Source of the DNA: CAVTLG01 sp963735495
GTDB lineage: Bacteria > Chloroflexota > Ktedonobacteria > Ktedonobacterales > Ktedonobacteraceae
Assembly: GCA_963735495.1 (NCBI GenBank)
Contig: CAVTLG010000009.1
Coordinates: 1,116,001 to 1,180,000 of the forward strand
Reading direction: 5' to 3'
Length of the DNA stretch: 64,000 bases
A program made the position numbers and the translations under genes. Of the stretch, positions 23,157-30,268 are shown one piece after another. The notes beneath the pieces were generated by a model, which had not been told where the DNA came from, did not search any database, and saw nothing but the letters and a program-made list of their open reading frames with translations. The number at the start of each line of letters is the position of its first letter. The first letter of the stretch is position 1.

Positions 23157-23361
23157 GAATGGTCTCCTTCTGTAAAAAAAGTAACGCGTGCCTGATTTAC
23201 CCTTTAACACTGCCAGAAAGTATACCACGTCAGCAACCTGGGGACAGATGGGGCCAGAAAAACCGACAACGTGTCAATAAAAAAAGAGAGCAGTTTCCAG
23301 AAATTTCTCTGCTCTCCCCGAAGGAATAGACAATGCAGTAAACTCGCTTGAGAAGATGATC

Positions 23362-23409
23362 TACAAGTGGGGACAGATTGTCATAAATGCTCATCTGTCC
23401 CCACTTGTA
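23362..23409. repeat. Perfect 17-bp inverted repeat at the regulator gene's 3' end
   Basis: TACAAGTGGGGACAGAT (23362-23378) is repeated in inverse at 23393-23409, loop 14 nt. The stop of the chimeric regulator gene lies in the right arm. GGGGACAGAT also occurs singly near 23240, so the arms may be ends of a lost mobile element rather than a plain terminator. Confidence 0.6.
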
Positions 23410-24596
23410 TTCGATGTCTGAGAGCAATCTTGCACGCTTAGACCTCGAACTCCTCGTGTTTTTGTGCGTCTCCCTGGACCTGTGGAGACCCATTGCCGCA
23501 CACCGACTTCCAGGCCATGGGCAGCTAACGATTGCGATAAGCCTTTCGCCTTCTTTGGTACGTATTCGTGTGCCTCACACCAATGTGCATAGGAGATCAT
23601 GAGGTCGCTGTTCGCTACCCATGCCCCTTCCACTCTTTTACCGCATGCTGCTAGCCACAATCCAACCGTGTCTTGTCCTGATCGTTGTGTCTGTGGAAGA
23701 TGGGGGACTGCTTGAGGAGTATAAGGCCCCTGCCCTTCGTGTTGATACCACTGCACCAGCAGCTGCTCCAGTTTGCGAGGCGTGTCTGCTTCCTCCAACG
23801 GGGTATACACCGTGACTTTGAGATCTGGCGTATCAAAGACCTGAAAGGTGAGACGTTCAAACAGGAGATACCCCACCTGTGGATGGTTGAGCGTTTTCCG
23901 CCCTTCTTGTCCACTCCGTACTTCATGATCAGGCCACCAGGCGCGAAATTCCGGACTAGCGAGCATGAGATCATGGACCAACTCCGTCAATTGGACGTCT
24001 CCAGGATAACGACCACACATGCTCCGAAATTGGGCTAAGAGCTGTCGTGCATCTTCTTCCCAATCGACGACGACTTGCCGAGCCAGGGGATTGGTGAAGA
24101 TGCCCCAGATCGTATTGCGTTCACGGGGGGCGGTCCTCTGGCGGTAATCGCCAAAGACCGCGCATCCGGCATCGTTCCAGGCCAGGACATCCCAGCGTCT
24201 TCCTGACACAAAGGCTGGACGAGGGCCAAACTGATCAAGAAAATGTTGTAACGCTGGACTCACGATCTCGGTTTCCAGCAAAAGCGCCGGAGGTGCCTGT
24301 TGCTGGGCTAAGAGGAAGAGATGGGTTCTTTCATGCGCATCCAGGCGCAACGTCTGCACCAGGCGCTCTAAGACCTGCGTTGAAGGCGTAATCGAACGTC
24401 CCTGCTCTAACCAGGTGTACCAATCCACGCTGACACCCACCAGCTGTGCCACTTCCGCGCGTCTGAGTCCAGGCGTTTTGCGCCTGCTTCCTCGCGGCAG
24501 TCCTACATCTTCAGGCGTCAGCCTGGCCCTGCGCGTCCGCAGAAAATCTCCCAGTTCCTGCAGGCGATGGTCTTGTTGTTGCTGCTGAAGTACCAA
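23391..24596 (-). CDS. MmyB-like HTH regulator fused to a phage-type primase C-terminal tail
   Basis: 401 residues. Residues 14-85 form an XRE-type HTH with the family phrase 'RRKTPGLRRAEVAQLVGVSVDWYTWLEQGR'-like layout. Residues 105-295 are the MmyB ligand-binding domain ('RWDVLAWNDA', 'LVHDLMLASPEFRAWWPDHEV'). At about 305 the protein changes into 'VGLWLAACGKRVEG...SDLMISYAHWCEAHEYVPKKAKGLSQSLAAHGL', then 'RTKTRGVRGLSV', which matches the very C-terminus of D5/P4-like phage primase-helicases. That part has nothing to do with MmyB proteins, so the gene is a chimera. The TTG start at 24596 has AAGGAGG upstream. The normal HTH half is intact and may still bind DNA. Confidence 0.75.
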   Translation of the reverse strand: MVLQQQQQDHRLQELGDFLRTRRARLTPEDVGLPRGSRRKTPGLRRAEVAQLVGVSVDWYTWLEQGRSITPSTQVLERLVQTLRLDAHERTHLFLLAQQQAPPALLLETEIVSPALQHFLDQFGPRPAFVSGRRWDVLAWNDAGCAVFGDYRQRTAPRERNTIWGIFTNPLARQVVVDWEEDARQLLAQFRSMCGRYPGDVQLTELVHDLMLASPEFRAWWPDHEVRSGQEGRKTLNHPQVGYLLFERLTFQVFDTPDLKVTVYTPLEEADTPRKLEQLLVQWYQHEGQGPYTPQAVPHLPQTQRSGQDTVGLWLAACGKRVEGAWVANSDLMISYAHWCEAHEYVPKKAKGLSQSLAAHGLEVGVRQWVSTGPGRRTKTRGVRGLSVQDCSQTSNTSGDR

Positions 24597-24761
24597 ACGC
24601 TCCTCCTTTGCTAAAGGCGGTTGGGAACGATTACCGAGTCAACCATAGGAGTCTCATTCCTATGAATTCTGCTCATCTTGTTCTAGGATCTCCATCAGTA
24701 TACCATAGATACGCGGGTGAAGTGCCTGCAAAAAGTCAAGTGAAAGGCAAGGTATGACACA

Positions 24762-25580
24762 ATGGATTTAAGACTGGCAGGAAAGAGGGCACTGGTGACC
24801 GGATCGAGCTCCGGGATAGGCGAGGCGATCGTGAAGCTGCTCGCTGCAGAGGGCGTTGCCGTCGTGGTGCATGGTCGCAATGAAAGCCGAGCCAACACTG
24901 TCGCCCAGGCAATCCGCGCTGAAGGAGGAAGCGCAGAGGTCGCTCTTGGCGATCTCACCACCGACGCTGGGGCTGACGCGGTTGCCGTCGCAGTGCTCAA
25001 TGCTGGCCCTCTTGATATTCTGGTCAACAACGCTGGAGTCCTTGTAGACAAAGGAGCCACCAGATTCCTCTCATGGGCAGAGGCGACGGCTGAGATCTGG
25101 GCCCAGGCATACAACACCAACGTAATTTCTGGTGTGCGGATGATCCAGCGCCTGGTACCGCAGATGCGTGAGCGACACTGGGGTCGGGTGATCCAGATTG
25201 GCGGTGGTCTGTCGCAGCAACCTCAAGCTGGCGGGCCGAACTACAATGCGACGTTGGCAGCGCGCCACAATCTTGCGGTGTCCCTCGCACGTGAACTGAA
25301 GGATACCGGCGTGACATCCAACGTCGTGGCTCCCGGCGCGGTCCTTGTGGAGACAGCCCGGACAACGCTCACGAGCATGGCCTCGTCTTATGGCTGGGGC
25401 GAGACGTGGGAGGAGATCGAACGCACCGCGATACAGCACATGGCTCCCAATGATGTAGGTCGCTTCGCTCGGCCAGAGGAGATCGCCGCAGCAGTTGCCT
25501 ATCTGGCCAGCCCGCTCGCTGATTATGTGAGTGGCGCAACGCTCCGCGTCGATGGCGGCACGATTCGTTCGGTGATCTAA
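24762..25580 (+). CDS. Short-chain dehydrogenase with altered active site
   Basis: 272 residues with Rossmann motif 'TGSSSGIG' (about 15-22) and 'NNAG' (about 89-92). Where the catalytic YxxxK is expected the sequence is 'NYNATLAARHNL': the Tyr is kept but the Lys is Leu (TTG). The catalytic Ser position reads 'IGGGLSQQP', also unusual. NADP(H)-dependent reduction or oxidation is the family role, but this protein may be impaired or belong to a divergent subgroup. The ATG at 24762 has weak upstream sequence. A strong terminator follows, so it is monocistronic. Confidence 0.85.
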   Translation: MDLRLAGKRALVTGSSSGIGEAIVKLLAAEGVAVVVHGRNESRANTVAQAIRAEGGSAEVALGDLTTDAGADAVAVAVLNAGPLDILVNNAGVLVDKGATRFLSWAEATAEIWAQAYNTNVISGVRMIQRLVPQMRERHWGRVIQIGGGLSQQPQAGGPNYNATLAARHNLAVSLARELKDTGVTSNVVAPGAVLVETARTTLTSMASSYGWGETWEEIERTAIQHMAPNDVGRFARPEEIAAAVAYLASPLADYVSGATLRVDGGTIRSVI

Positions 25581-25618
25581 GACCGCAATGATGCCGGGGG
25601 AAACAGGTGCGGAGACAG

Positions 25619-25663
25619 AAAAAGGGATTTGACTGCCAAAAATGACTGTCAATTCCCTTTTTT
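25619..25663. terminator. Terminator after the SDR gene
   Basis: AAAGGGATTTGAC pairs with GTCAATTCCCTTT (one mismatch), arms about 25621-25633 and 25648-25660, with A-run before and T-run after; works in both directions. Confidence 0.8.
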
Positions 25664-25770
25664 AGAAGAGGTTAAAAAGTTTCATGGTGGGGATTGTTGT
25701 AGGAGATGACGAAAGCATTAGTTGGAGGCCTTTTTCGGTGTGCTTTCTCATGCGATCCCAGGCACCCAGA

Positions 25771-26433
25771 TTAGGAGAAACGCTCTGGTAAAGGAGCAAG
25801 TAGCAGTCCATGTTCAACCATATTCACAAAGAAAGCCGCAATGCGTTGGGGAGAATACTCACCGTTTGGCTGGTACCATTGGGAAAGCCAGTTGCACATG
25901 CCAAGCAGGCCAAAGGTGATGATTTTGGGATCAGCATCCGGCTGAAACACGCCCACCGCCTGTCCCTCTTCGATAATCTGTTCATAATAGCGCTCATAGT
26001 TTTTTTTTCGCAAGATGATTTCTTTGGCGAAAGGTCCAGTGAGATGGGATTGTTCCCGGTAAAAAACAATCATGGCAGGAGAACGGTCTGCCGCGACAGC
26101 CGTCTGGTGCTCTATGGCACGGTATAATTTTTCATGAGGCGGCAGATCAGCTTCGACGATCAGGCGCAGGGGCTCTTCACTCGCGGTAAGCACGGTCAGG
26201 AAGATCAGACGCAGGATCTCCTCCTTATTTTTCACATGGTAGTACAGCGATGCCTTCCCAGCGCCTAGCTTTTCAGCGATATCGTCTAAACTGGTGGCAC
26301 CGAAGCCACGCCCAGCAAACAATTCGGCAGCGCCCGCTACGATGGCCTGTTGCGTCAGACGCTGACGTTTGCCCTGGTGGAGCGCACGTGTTTTTCTTGC
26401 GCGCGCCGTTCTCATTTTTTGCGTTTCTTCCAT
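25771..26433 (-). CDS. TetR-family regulator of the aromatic catabolism cluster
   Basis: 220 residues from the ATG at 26433 (GAGAGG upstream; the in-frame ATG at 26481 adds 16 residues). The HTH is 'AGAAELFAGRGFGATSLDDI' followed by 'LGAGKASLYYHVKNKEEIL'. The C-terminal half resembles the KstR2/PaaR-type ligand domain ('CNWLSQWYQPNGEYSP'). It is divergent from the paa operon, with an operator-like palindrome at the paa promoter, so it is probably a repressor released by an aryl-CoA such as phenylacetyl-CoA. The ligand is inferred from the cluster's genes. Confidence 0.87.
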   Translation of the reverse strand: MEETQKMRTARARKTRALHQGKRQRLTQQAIVAGAAELFAGRGFGATSLDDIAEKLGAGKASLYYHVKNKEEILRLIFLTVLTASEEPLRLIVEADLPPHEKLYRAIEHQTAVAADRSPAMIVFYREQSHLTGPFAKEIILRKKNYERYYEQIIEEGQAVGVFQPDADPKIITFGLLGMCNWLSQWYQPNGEYSPQRIAAFFVNMVEHGLLLAPLPERFS

Positions 26434-26585
26434 TTCTGCCTCTCCTCGAATATGGCTGTATGATAGAGTCCAGACGCTCATTTGTCAATGTGACATTGTG
26501 TTCCGTCTGCCATCAGGCTTAACCATTTTCGACTAACCATTCTATTTTCAAAAAATTGCATTTATTATGAAGTTATTTGAAAAGC

Positions 26586-26614
26586 TTGACTTTCTCTTGC
26601 CTTTATTTTATAAT
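26586..26614 (+). promoter_or_regulatory. Promoter of the paa operon
   Basis: -35 TTGACT (26586-26591), 17-bp spacer, -10 TATAAT (26609-26614). It lies about 100 bp upstream of paaA. Confidence 0.8.
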
Positions 26615-26631
26615 TCGACCACATAGTCGAA
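26614..26631. promoter_or_regulatory. TetR-type operator at the paa promoter
   Basis: Inverted repeat TTCGAC-CACATA-GTCGAA directly abuts the -10. A further half-site TTCGACT occurs near 26528. Position suggests binding by the divergent TetR regulator. Confidence 0.65.
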
Positions 26632-26716
26632 ATTTTTTCCTGTATTGGATGAGCTCGCCCTCGTCCCCCTTCGTTGGGCTACGACGATGCCTGTCTGTGA
26701 ACAGAAAGGACGTGCC

Positions 26717-27673
26717 ATGACGCTTCCTCTGGTTGACGCTTTACAAAGCGAAGATGCTGTTCTTACCCGGCTGCGTAAGCAGCAGTTGATCGAGTCAATC
26801 GAGCAGATGAGCCCGATCTACCTGGAGGGCATAAAACGCATACTCACCGTCTCTGCCGATACTGAACTCATCAGCGCGCCTGTCTATTATCATGCAGGGA
26901 TTCACGCGCCAACCCTCAACAATTTTGGCTCAGCGCTTTCCATCATTCAGGATGAACTGGGGCACGCTCATATCGCGTACCGTCTGTTACGGGATCTTGG
27001 AGTGGATACCGACCAGTTGATCTTTGAGCGTGAGCCGCGCCACTTTAAATATCCCTATGCGTTTGATGTCCCTTTGGAGAGTTGGACCGAGCTAATCGTT
27101 GCCAACGCCTTCTATGATCGTGCGGGCTACACGCTGCTCAGCGATGTCTATCAGAGCACTACCTTTGGTCCCTGGAAGCGTGCGCTGGTAAAAGTAGACA
27201 AAGAAGAGACCTTCCATCTGCGTCATGGTGAGCAGGGGATGCGCAAGCTGAACCAGACTGCCAGCGGCCATGAAGAACTACAAAAGGCCCTGGACTGGAT
27301 GTTTCTCCTGACCGTGGAATGGTTTGGCCTGCCAGATACGCTCAAGAAACACGGCGAACAACTAGAGTACGGCTTTAAAGGGCAGAGCAATGATGAGTTG
27401 CGCCAGACCTGGATGAAAACGGCCATCCCTCTCTGTGAAGAACTGCATCTCACCGTGCCTGCCCATTACGATGAGCAGCAGCAGAAATACGTGCTGGATT
27501 GCGCCTTTCCCCAGCATTTCGACTCCCGGAGCAAGCGCTGGGAAGGCCCGTGCAGTTGGGACGATGTGATGAAGCGTTGGAAGGCACGCGGGCCTGCGAA
27601 CGAGCAGTTCGTGAGCATGATCCAGCGTGGCAGACGCGAGATGCTGCGTCTATTGGAACAAGAGGCGGAATGA
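26717..27673 (+). CDS. paaA: Phenylacetyl-CoA epoxidase catalytic subunit PaaA
   Basis: 318 residues from the ATG at 26717 (AAGGA 6 nt upstream). The di-iron ligands appear in 'QDELGHAHIAY' and 'DKEETFHLRHGEQ', the two ExxH motifs of the ferritin-like PaaA fold. PaaA, with PaaB, PaaC and the electron carrier PaaE, inserts one oxygen into the ring of phenylacetyl-CoA to give the 1,2-epoxide. It is the first gene of the operon and overlaps paaD by 4 bp. No paaE-like reductase is found in the window, so electrons must come from elsewhere. Confidence 0.93.
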   Translation: MTLPLVDALQSEDAVLTRLRKQQLIESIEQMSPIYLEGIKRILTVSADTELISAPVYYHAGIHAPTLNNFGSALSIIQDELGHAHIAYRLLRDLGVDTDQLIFEREPRHFKYPYAFDVPLESWTELIVANAFYDRAGYTLLSDVYQSTTFGPWKRALVKVDKEETFHLRHGEQGMRKLNQTASGHEELQKALDWMFLLTVEWFGLPDTLKKHGEQLEYGFKGQSNDELRQTWMKTAIPLCEELHLTVPAHYDEQQQKYVLDCAFPQHFDSRSKRWEGPCSWDDVMKRWKARGPANEQFVSMIQRGRREMLRLLEQEAE

Positions 27674-28026
27674 TGACGACGACCTACCCATCTTTGCACA
27701 CCCATGCACGCAGTGACGACTCCTGTCCAGCACTGTGGGATGCCTTGCGCGAGGTGACTGATCCAGAAATTCCTATCAGCGTTGTGGATATGGGTTTGAT
27801 CGTCGATCTGCAACAGCAGGACGGATGCGTTGCACTCAAGCTCACCCTCACAGCTATGGGATGTCCCGCGGTGGAGTTTATCATGGACGATATTCGTGGG
27901 CGCCTGCTGCAAGAACCAGGCGTGCGCGAGGTGCATATTGAGGTTGTCTGGGACCCGGTCTGGACCAAGGCTCGTCTGAGCGAAGAGGGCATTGAGGCCA
28001 TGCGTTTATGGGGAATTTCAGCATGA
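27670..28026 (+). CDS. paaD: PaaD MIP18-type domain (iron-sulphur maturation), lacking the zinc ribbon
   Basis: 118 residues of the MIP18/DUF59 family: 'LREVTDPEIPISVVDMGLI' and 'LTLTAMGCPAVEFIMDDI' with the conserved Cys, and the end motif 'VVWDPVWTKARLSEEG' typical of PaaD. The proteobacterial PaaD has an extra C-terminal zinc ribbon; here the protein stops before it, and the ribbon is encoded separately three genes on. PaaD helps mature the Fe-S centre of the epoxidase reductase. Overlaps both neighbours (ATGA junctions), so it is translationally coupled. Confidence 0.9.
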   Translation: MMTTTYPSLHTHARSDDSCPALWDALREVTDPEIPISVVDMGLIVDLQQQDGCVALKLTLTAMGCPAVEFIMDDIRGRLLQEPGVREVHIEVVWDPVWTKARLSEEGIEAMRLWGISA

Positions 28027-28268
28027 AAAACAGTATGATAGTAACAACTGAGCGGCCACGAGAGCGACGCGATGCACTCAACGAGACGCAGGTCTGGCAG
28101 GTCTTCGCCCGGCGCAAATATGAAGAGCCGCTGTATGAAATCGGCAATGTGATGGCCGATGATGTGGAACTGGCCAAAGTCTACGCGCGCAGCATCTACG
28201 ACGAGTTTAGCTGGATTGAAATGGTCCTGGTGCCGCGTGCCTCGATGGTGACAGTGATTGCTTCGTAG
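28023..28268 (+). CDS. paaB: Phenylacetyl-CoA epoxidase subunit PaaB
   Basis: 81 residues. 'WQVFARRKYEEPLYEIGNV' and 'ARSIYDEFSWIEMVLVPRASM' match PaaB, a small subunit that bridges PaaAC heterodimers in the complex. The ATG at 28023 overlaps the paaD stop; an in-frame ATG 15 nt earlier is possible. Its place between paaD and paaC differs from the common paaABCDE order. Confidence 0.9.
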   Translation: MKNSMIVTTERPRERRDALNETQVWQVFARRKYEEPLYEIGNVMADDVELAKVYARSIYDEFSWIEMVLVPRASMVTVIAS

Positions 28269-28291
28269 CCGAGTACGGAAAAGGAACTGCA

Positions 28292-29047
28292 ATGACAACG
28301 CATACTCGTATTGACCATGCGGCGCTCTTCGCCATGCTCTCCTCGCTGGCCGATAACAAACAGGCCATCGGGCGGCGCTATGCCTACTGGTGTAATGGCG
28401 CTCCCGCCCTGGAGGCAGCGGTGGCCGCAGCAGCCATGACGCAGGACGAACTGGGACATGCACGTACTCTCTATCCTCTGCTGGAGGACTTTACCCAGGC
28501 TGAGGCCGATCCCGCTCAGGTAGAACCCATGACCCGTACCTTGCAGTATCATCTGGCAACACTGGATGAGGATTTCGCCGGGTGGTGCGATTTTGTGGCG
28601 ACCAATTTCCTGATCGATACCGCACTGACGACCTTTTTCGAGGCCGCGCAGGACTCCAGCTACGATCCGCTGCGCCAGCGATCTCGCAAAATCGTGCAGG
28701 AAGAGCGTATTCATCAGATTCATGGTGAGGGCTGGGTGCGCAGACTCGCCACCATCGGCGGTGCGGTACGCAAGACACTCATCGCCTCGCTCACCCGTTG
28801 CTGGGACGAGACGCTCTGCTGGTTTGGTCCATCCGACGATGCCACGATGCAGCGCCTGTTTCGCGAAGCGATCATCGATGCATCCCCCGATGAACTGCGC
28901 AGCCGTTACTTGCAGAAAATTATGCCTATTTTGCGGAACCTGGATATTGAGGTGCCCGTTTCTTTCAACAGCGAGGAGAAACGCTGGGAACTCACGCAGC
29001 CGTTGCCCTGGACACGCTGGACCGCCACCAGCAGACGGTTGGAGTGA
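28292..29047 (+). CDS. paaC: Phenylacetyl-CoA epoxidase structural subunit PaaC
   Basis: 251 residues of ferritin-like helices. 'AMTQDELGHARTLYPLLEDF' and 'VQEERIHQIHGEGWVRRLA' are PaaC features; PaaC pairs with PaaA in a heterodimer and is itself not the oxygenating centre. AAAAGGAA stands before the ATG. Both ExxH-like motifs look preserved, so a bound metal cannot be excluded. Confidence 0.92.
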   Translation: MTTHTRIDHAALFAMLSSLADNKQAIGRRYAYWCNGAPALEAAVAAAAMTQDELGHARTLYPLLEDFTQAEADPAQVEPMTRTLQYHLATLDEDFAGWCDFVATNFLIDTALTTFFEAAQDSSYDPLRQRSRKIVQEERIHQIHGEGWVRRLATIGGAVRKTLIASLTRCWDETLCWFGPSDDATMQRLFREAIIDASPDELRSRYLQKIMPILRNLDIEVPVSFNSEEKRWELTQPLPWTRWTATSRRLE

Positions 29048-29051
29048 GAGA

Positions 29052-29291
29052 ATGGATACCCGTTTCGCACCTGAAACGCCGGGAGGAACAGTCAGTTGTC
29101 CCTATTGTGGCTCAACCCATACTGAACTCTTTTCGCTGTTCGGCCAGCAATTGTTGACCGTGCAGTATTATTGCCAGACCTGTCATACGCCGTTTGAATA
29201 TGTCAAAGATGATGATATACTCGGCGAGCGAGGCGTGGCGCATGTCGCGACGCAACACTTGTCTGAGAAAGCACAGCAACGAAAGGAATAG
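29052..29291 (+). CDS. Stand-alone PaaD-type zinc-ribbon protein
   Basis: 79 residues. 'SCPYCGSTHTELFSLFGQQL' then 'YYCQTCHTPFEYVK' give two CxxC knuckles about 26 residues apart, the same pattern as the C-terminal zinc ribbon of proteobacterial PaaD. Since paaD in this operon ends before that domain, the two genes together supply the full PaaD function; the split is the notable point. It starts 4 bp after paaC and lies 6 bp before the hydratase gene. Confidence 0.8.
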   Translation: MDTRFAPETPGGTVSCPYCGSTHTELFSLFGQQLLTVQYYCQTCHTPFEYVKDDDILGERGVAHVATQHLSEKAQQRKE

Positions 29292-29297
29292 ACCCGC

Positions 29298-30098
29298 ATG
29301 ACAACCACAACTGAACACACGCTGGTCAACTACACAACCACCGATGGTATTGCTCTTATTGAGCTGACCAATCCGCCAGCGAATACCTATAGCCACGAGA
29401 TGATGTGCCAGCTTGATGCGGCCATCCTCAAAGCCCGTTTTGATGAGAACGTCCATGTGCTGCTTCTGCGCGGCCAGGGCGAGAAGTTCTTCAGCGCGGG
29501 GGCGGAGATTAGCATGCTCAACGCGGTGACACCGACGTTCAAATACTACTTCTGCCTGCATGCTAACGAAACCCTGATCCGCCTGGAGCAGACCCCCAAG
29601 CTGGTGATTGCGGCGCTCAACGGACACACGGTTGGCGGTGGTCTGGAGATTGCCATGGCCTGCGATATTCGCATTGCACGGCGTGGAGCAGGCAAAGTCG
29701 GACTGCCAGAGGTCAATCTCGGGGTGTTGCCTGGCACTGGCGGTACACAGCGCCTGGCACGCGCGCTTCCCAAAAACAAAGCCATTGAGCTCATGACTGA
29801 AGGCAAGCTCCTCAGCTTTGAGCAGGCGGTCGATCTGGGACTGATCAACTATATCTATGAATCAGAGAACTACTGGGACGAGGTGTTGAAGTACGCCAAA
29901 TCCTTCTGCCCGCCGAACAAAGCCTCGAAGGCGGTTGGACGTATTAAACGCTCGGTGCAGTCCGGTGCGGAAGTTCCGTTCTCTGAGAGCCTGGCGATTG
30001 AGCGCGAGCTGCAACAGCTCCTCTTCCAGAGCGAGGATGCTAAAGAAGGCATCGCGGCGTATACTGAGAAGCGTCAGGCACACTTTCAAGCACGCTAA
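29298..30098 (+). CDS. Enoyl-CoA hydratase/isomerase (crotonase family)
   Basis: 266 residues. 'GEKFFSAGAEISML' forms the first oxyanion segment, 'NGHTVGGGLEIAMACDIRIA' and 'LPEVNLGVLPGTGGTQRL' carry the two catalytic glutamates. In this cluster it can act as PaaF/PaaG-like: ring-epoxide isomerisation to an oxepin or hydration of the ring-opened enoyl-CoA. Which of these it does is not decided by the sequence. An AAAGGAA site precedes the ATG. Confidence 0.88.
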   Translation: MTTTTEHTLVNYTTTDGIALIELTNPPANTYSHEMMCQLDAAILKARFDENVHVLLLRGQGEKFFSAGAEISMLNAVTPTFKYYFCLHANETLIRLEQTPKLVIAALNGHTVGGGLEIAMACDIRIARRGAGKVGLPEVNLGVLPGTGGTQRLARALPKNKAIELMTEGKLLSFEQAVDLGLINYIYESENYWDEVLKYAKSFCPPNKASKAVGRIKRSVQSGAEVPFSESLAIERELQQLLFQSEDAKEGIAAYTEKRQAHFQAR

Positions 30099-30268
30099 AG
30101 CGCTGCTGATTCTCAGACAGGTTCACGATGGTCCTGGCGGGATGAGAACATGGGCAGGTCAGCCAGACCTGTTCGCCTCATTCCGCCTGTCCATGCACGA
30201 AGAGCCAACTGGATACACACGCAAAGGTGCGTACAAATGTTTTTGCCAGGAAAAGGAGGACCTTTTTG

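Noticed and set aside
23391..23690. Active prophage or plasmid replication gene
   Set aside because: Only the last 85 residues of a primase are present, fused to a regulator; no other phage gene is nearby.
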